Assembly: GCA_947460225.1 (NCBI GenBank) | Contig: CANHHI010000009.1 | Location: 1-22,622 of the forward strand | Source of the DNA: Flavobacteriales bacterium | GTDB lineage: Bacteria; Bacteroidota; Bacteroidia; Flavobacteriales_D; CANHHI01 | Length of the DNA: 22,622 nucleotides | Reading direction: 5' to 3' | Part shown: piece after piece, positions 21,552 through 22,622 of the stretch | Layout of the letters: each line of letters starts with the position of its first letter | How positions within the stretch are numbered: position 1 is the first letter of the stretch | Translations under genes and position numbers: made by a program | The notes under the pieces: generated by a model | Told to the model about the DNA's origin: nothing | What the model saw: the letters and a program-made list of their open reading frames with translations, nothing else | The model's database searches: none

Positions 21552-21749
21552 AACAAAAAACCCAACCTGACGATTTGTAAGGTTGAAAATAATAACGTAT
21601 CGTTCAACGTGTCTTAAAACACGCCGCGGATACCAAACGCCTTTCAGCGAAGGTCTCCGTCAGGTTGGGTTATGTCTAATGATATAACCTTTTGCCGATT
21701 TTTTCGGCGTGTTGGTATCCACAAAAAATGGATACGTTATTATTTTCAA
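21552..21749 (-). ncRNA. Candidate structured noncoding RNA, copy 3
   Basis: Minus-strand copy with the same order of elements. P1 in RNA sense is TTGAAAATAATAACGTATC (21749-21731) with its exact complement (plus strand 21583-21601), 19 pairs, unrelated in sequence to the other two. P2 is GGATACC (21720-21714) with GGTATCC (21634-21628), a full compensatory change from GGACAAC/GTTGTCC. P3 GCCGAAAAAATCGGC is identical. P4 is GGTTAT/ATAACC. P5 is CGTGT/ACACG with a longer loop. Interior AACCCAACCTGACG (21671-21658) pairs with 3' CGTCAGGTTGGGTT (21572-21559) before a T-run. Confidence 0.82.
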
Positions 21750-21752
21750 GTA

Positions 21753-21785
21753 CAAAGATACAAACTTTTCCATTAAAGTTCCAAA
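21753..21785 (-). promoter_or_regulatory. Promoter of structured RNA copy 3
   Basis: On the minus strand TTTG (21785-21782), a 21-bp spacer and TATCTTTG (21760-21753). The spacer is nearly the same as for copies 1 and 2. Predicted transcription starts at the first base of P1. Confidence 0.85.
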
Positions 21786-21845
21786 TAATTTTGAAAAAAA
21801 ATGACAAGAAAAATGAATATTGCAGGATTTATGCGCAACATGTAG

Positions 21846-21965
21846 GGGCAGACCTATGTGTCTGCCCTAATAAAAACACGCAATGGGCGAACACGCAGGT
21901 TCGCCCCTACACAAAATCATTGAAACCACCGAATAAACAAACGTAGGGGCGTATGGCATACGCCC
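21846..21965. repeat. Three GTAGGGG-type hairpins
   Basis: GGGCAGAC/GTCTGCCC (21846-21867), GGGCGAAC/GTTCGCCC (21885-21906) and GGGCGTAT/ATACGCCC (21947-21965). Each carries GTAGG before it, or its complement CTAC after it. Arms differ in sequence but remain exactly complementary. A near-identical copy of the second is at 102-123. Confidence 0.8.
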
Positions 21966-21989
21966 AAAAATGTATAGGAATTACAAGGT

Positions 21990-22100
21990 CTGCGAAGCAG
22001 AAAACGTGCAGGGTTTGCCTGACCATGCGTAGCATGGATTGAAACAGGCTATGCCTGCAGAATAAAACGGATAATGCAGGGGCGGACTAAAACGGATTAT
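21990..22100. repeat. Degenerate hairpin-linker array upstream of the helicase gene
   Basis: CTGC-GAA-GCAG (from 21990), CATGC-GTA-GCATG, GGATTGAAAC, AGGC-TAT-GCCT, AATAAAAC and further decayed units. The linkers show more substitutions than elsewhere in the window. Confidence 0.65.
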
Positions 22101-22161
22101 ATGCCAGCGATGTCTGTGCATAAAAATAGTATTTCTTGAAACAAATATGTGCTTATTTTGC

Positions 22162-22169
22162 TATTTTTG
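22162..22169 (+). promoter_or_regulatory. -7 box of the helicase gene
   Basis: TATTTTTG matches TAnnTTTG, 16 bp before the start codon. A CTTG at 22135-22138 is 23 bp upstream. Confidence 0.6.
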
Positions 22170-22185
22170 TACGTGATTTAAAGAC

Positions 22186-22622
22186 ATGGCAAATTACCTC
22201 AATACACTCAATACACCTCAAAAAGACGCTGTTATTCATTTGGAAGGTCCCATGATGGTTATCGCAGGTGCGGGCTCTGGAAAAACACGTGTGCTTACCT
22301 TGCGCATAGCGCATTTGCTGGAACATGGCGTGGATCCTTTTTCTATTTTGGCGCTCACGTTTACCAATAAAGCGGCTCGGGAAATGAAAGAACGCATCGA
22401 AAAGGTGGTGGGTGCGGAGGCTAAAAACCTTTGGATGGGCACTTTTCACTCGGTATTTGCCAAGATGCTTCGTCAAGAGGCGCATAGATTGGGTTATAGC
22501 TATAATTTCACCATTTACGACAGCCAAGACAGCAAGAGTTTGCTCAAATCTATCTTGGACGAAATGCAGTTAGACGAAAAAATTTATAAGCCACAAACGG
22601 TTTTGGCAAGGATTTCTGATGC
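22186..22622 (+). CDS. UvrD/PcrA-type superfamily 1 DNA helicase (5' part, truncated by window end)
   Basis: The frame opens at 22186 with MANYLNTLNTPQKDAV and is still open at the window end, giving about 145 residues. Motifs of UvrD/PcrA/Rep 3'-5' helicases are visible: the Q-motif region LNTPQKDAV (8-16), Walker A G28-AGSGK-T34, motif Ia LALTFTNKAAREMKERI, and motif Ib-like MGTFHSVFAKMLR. TIYDSQDS is also typical. These enzymes unwind DNA in excision and mismatch repair or remove proteins from DNA. UvrD and PcrA cannot be told apart from this part. Confidence 0.95.
   Translation, partial: MANYLNTLNTPQKDAVIHLEGPMMVIAGAGSGKTRVLTLRIAHLLEHGVDPFSILALTFTNKAAREMKERIEKVVGAEAKNLWMGTFHSVFAKMLRQEAHRLGYSYNFTIYDSQDSKSLLKSILDEMQLDEKIYKPQTVLARISD

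Larger units (their letters stand above)
20849..22185. other. Gene-free repeat zone 3
   Basis: No protein gene is seen in this 1.3-kb stretch. It holds a perfect 32-bp palindrome (20925-20956), hairpin-linker arrays (20838-20892, 21025-21170, 21331-21365, 21990-22100), the right arm of the long inverted repeat (21171-21407), structured RNA copy 3 on the minus strand (21552-21785 with promoter), three GTAGGGG hairpins (21846-21965) and the promoter of the helicase gene. Confidence 0.8.

Noticed and set aside
21692..21946. 84-codon plus-strand frame.
   Set aside because: It runs antisense through the RNA copy 3 promoter and core and through GTAGGGG hairpins, with no promoter and no recognisable protein features.

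Overview
The window looks like chromosome from a Bacteroidota (Bacteroidetes) species, probably a Cytophagia-like lineage; the exact genus cannot be fixed from sequence alone. The evidence is the near-universal TAnnTTTG -7 promoter box (often with a TTTG-like -33 box about 19-23 bp upstream), A/T-rich leaders without Shine-Dalgarno sites, a PASTA-tailed FtsI, a meso-DAP type MurE and a large MraY.

Layout: 1-1056 is a gene-free repeat zone carrying structured RNA element copy 1. Then come a CzcB/CzcA heavy-metal RND pump pair (1057-5223), a bactofilin (5294-5680), a minus-strand Fic AMPylase (5721-6509), and a minus-strand htrA then 3-hydroxyanthranilate dioxygenase operon (8570-6593). After a repeat-filled gap (8571-8847) follow a 7Fe/8Fe ferredoxin, convergent endonuclease III, divergent recA and tRNA-Arg(ACG). 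A second repeat zone (11091-11951) holds RNA element copy 2. A compact dcw segment ftsL-ftsI-murE-mraY-murD-trmH type methyltransferase (11952-19030) is followed by a small lipoprotein and a DAACS-type symporter. A third repeat zone (20849-22185) holds RNA element copy 3 on the minus strand, and the window ends inside a UvrD/PcrA helicase gene.

How the genes work together: CzcB/CzcA need an outer-membrane partner encoded elsewhere. The dcw segment makes UDP-MurNAc-peptide (MurD, MurE), lipid I (MraY) and septal cross-links (FtsI, FtsL). Nth, RecA and UvrD/PcrA are DNA repair proteins but are not one operon.

The most interesting content is intergenic. Three dispersed copies of a roughly 190-nt element each have their own Bacteroidetes promoter and a T-rich terminator-like 3' end. 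They share conserved core sequences and two helices whose sequences differ between copies while base pairing is kept, including a 13-19 bp closing stem that is entirely different in each copy. This is strong in-sequence evidence for a structured noncoding RNA family that I cannot assign to a known one. Around it are families of short hairpins with variable, self-complementary arms joined by ATTAAAAC-like linkers or preceded by GTAGGGG, and a 235-bp inverted repeat beside two of the RNA copies. Palindromes also appear inside genes: one pair lies where endonuclease III has lost its Fe-S cysteines, and one supplies the stop codon of the symporter.
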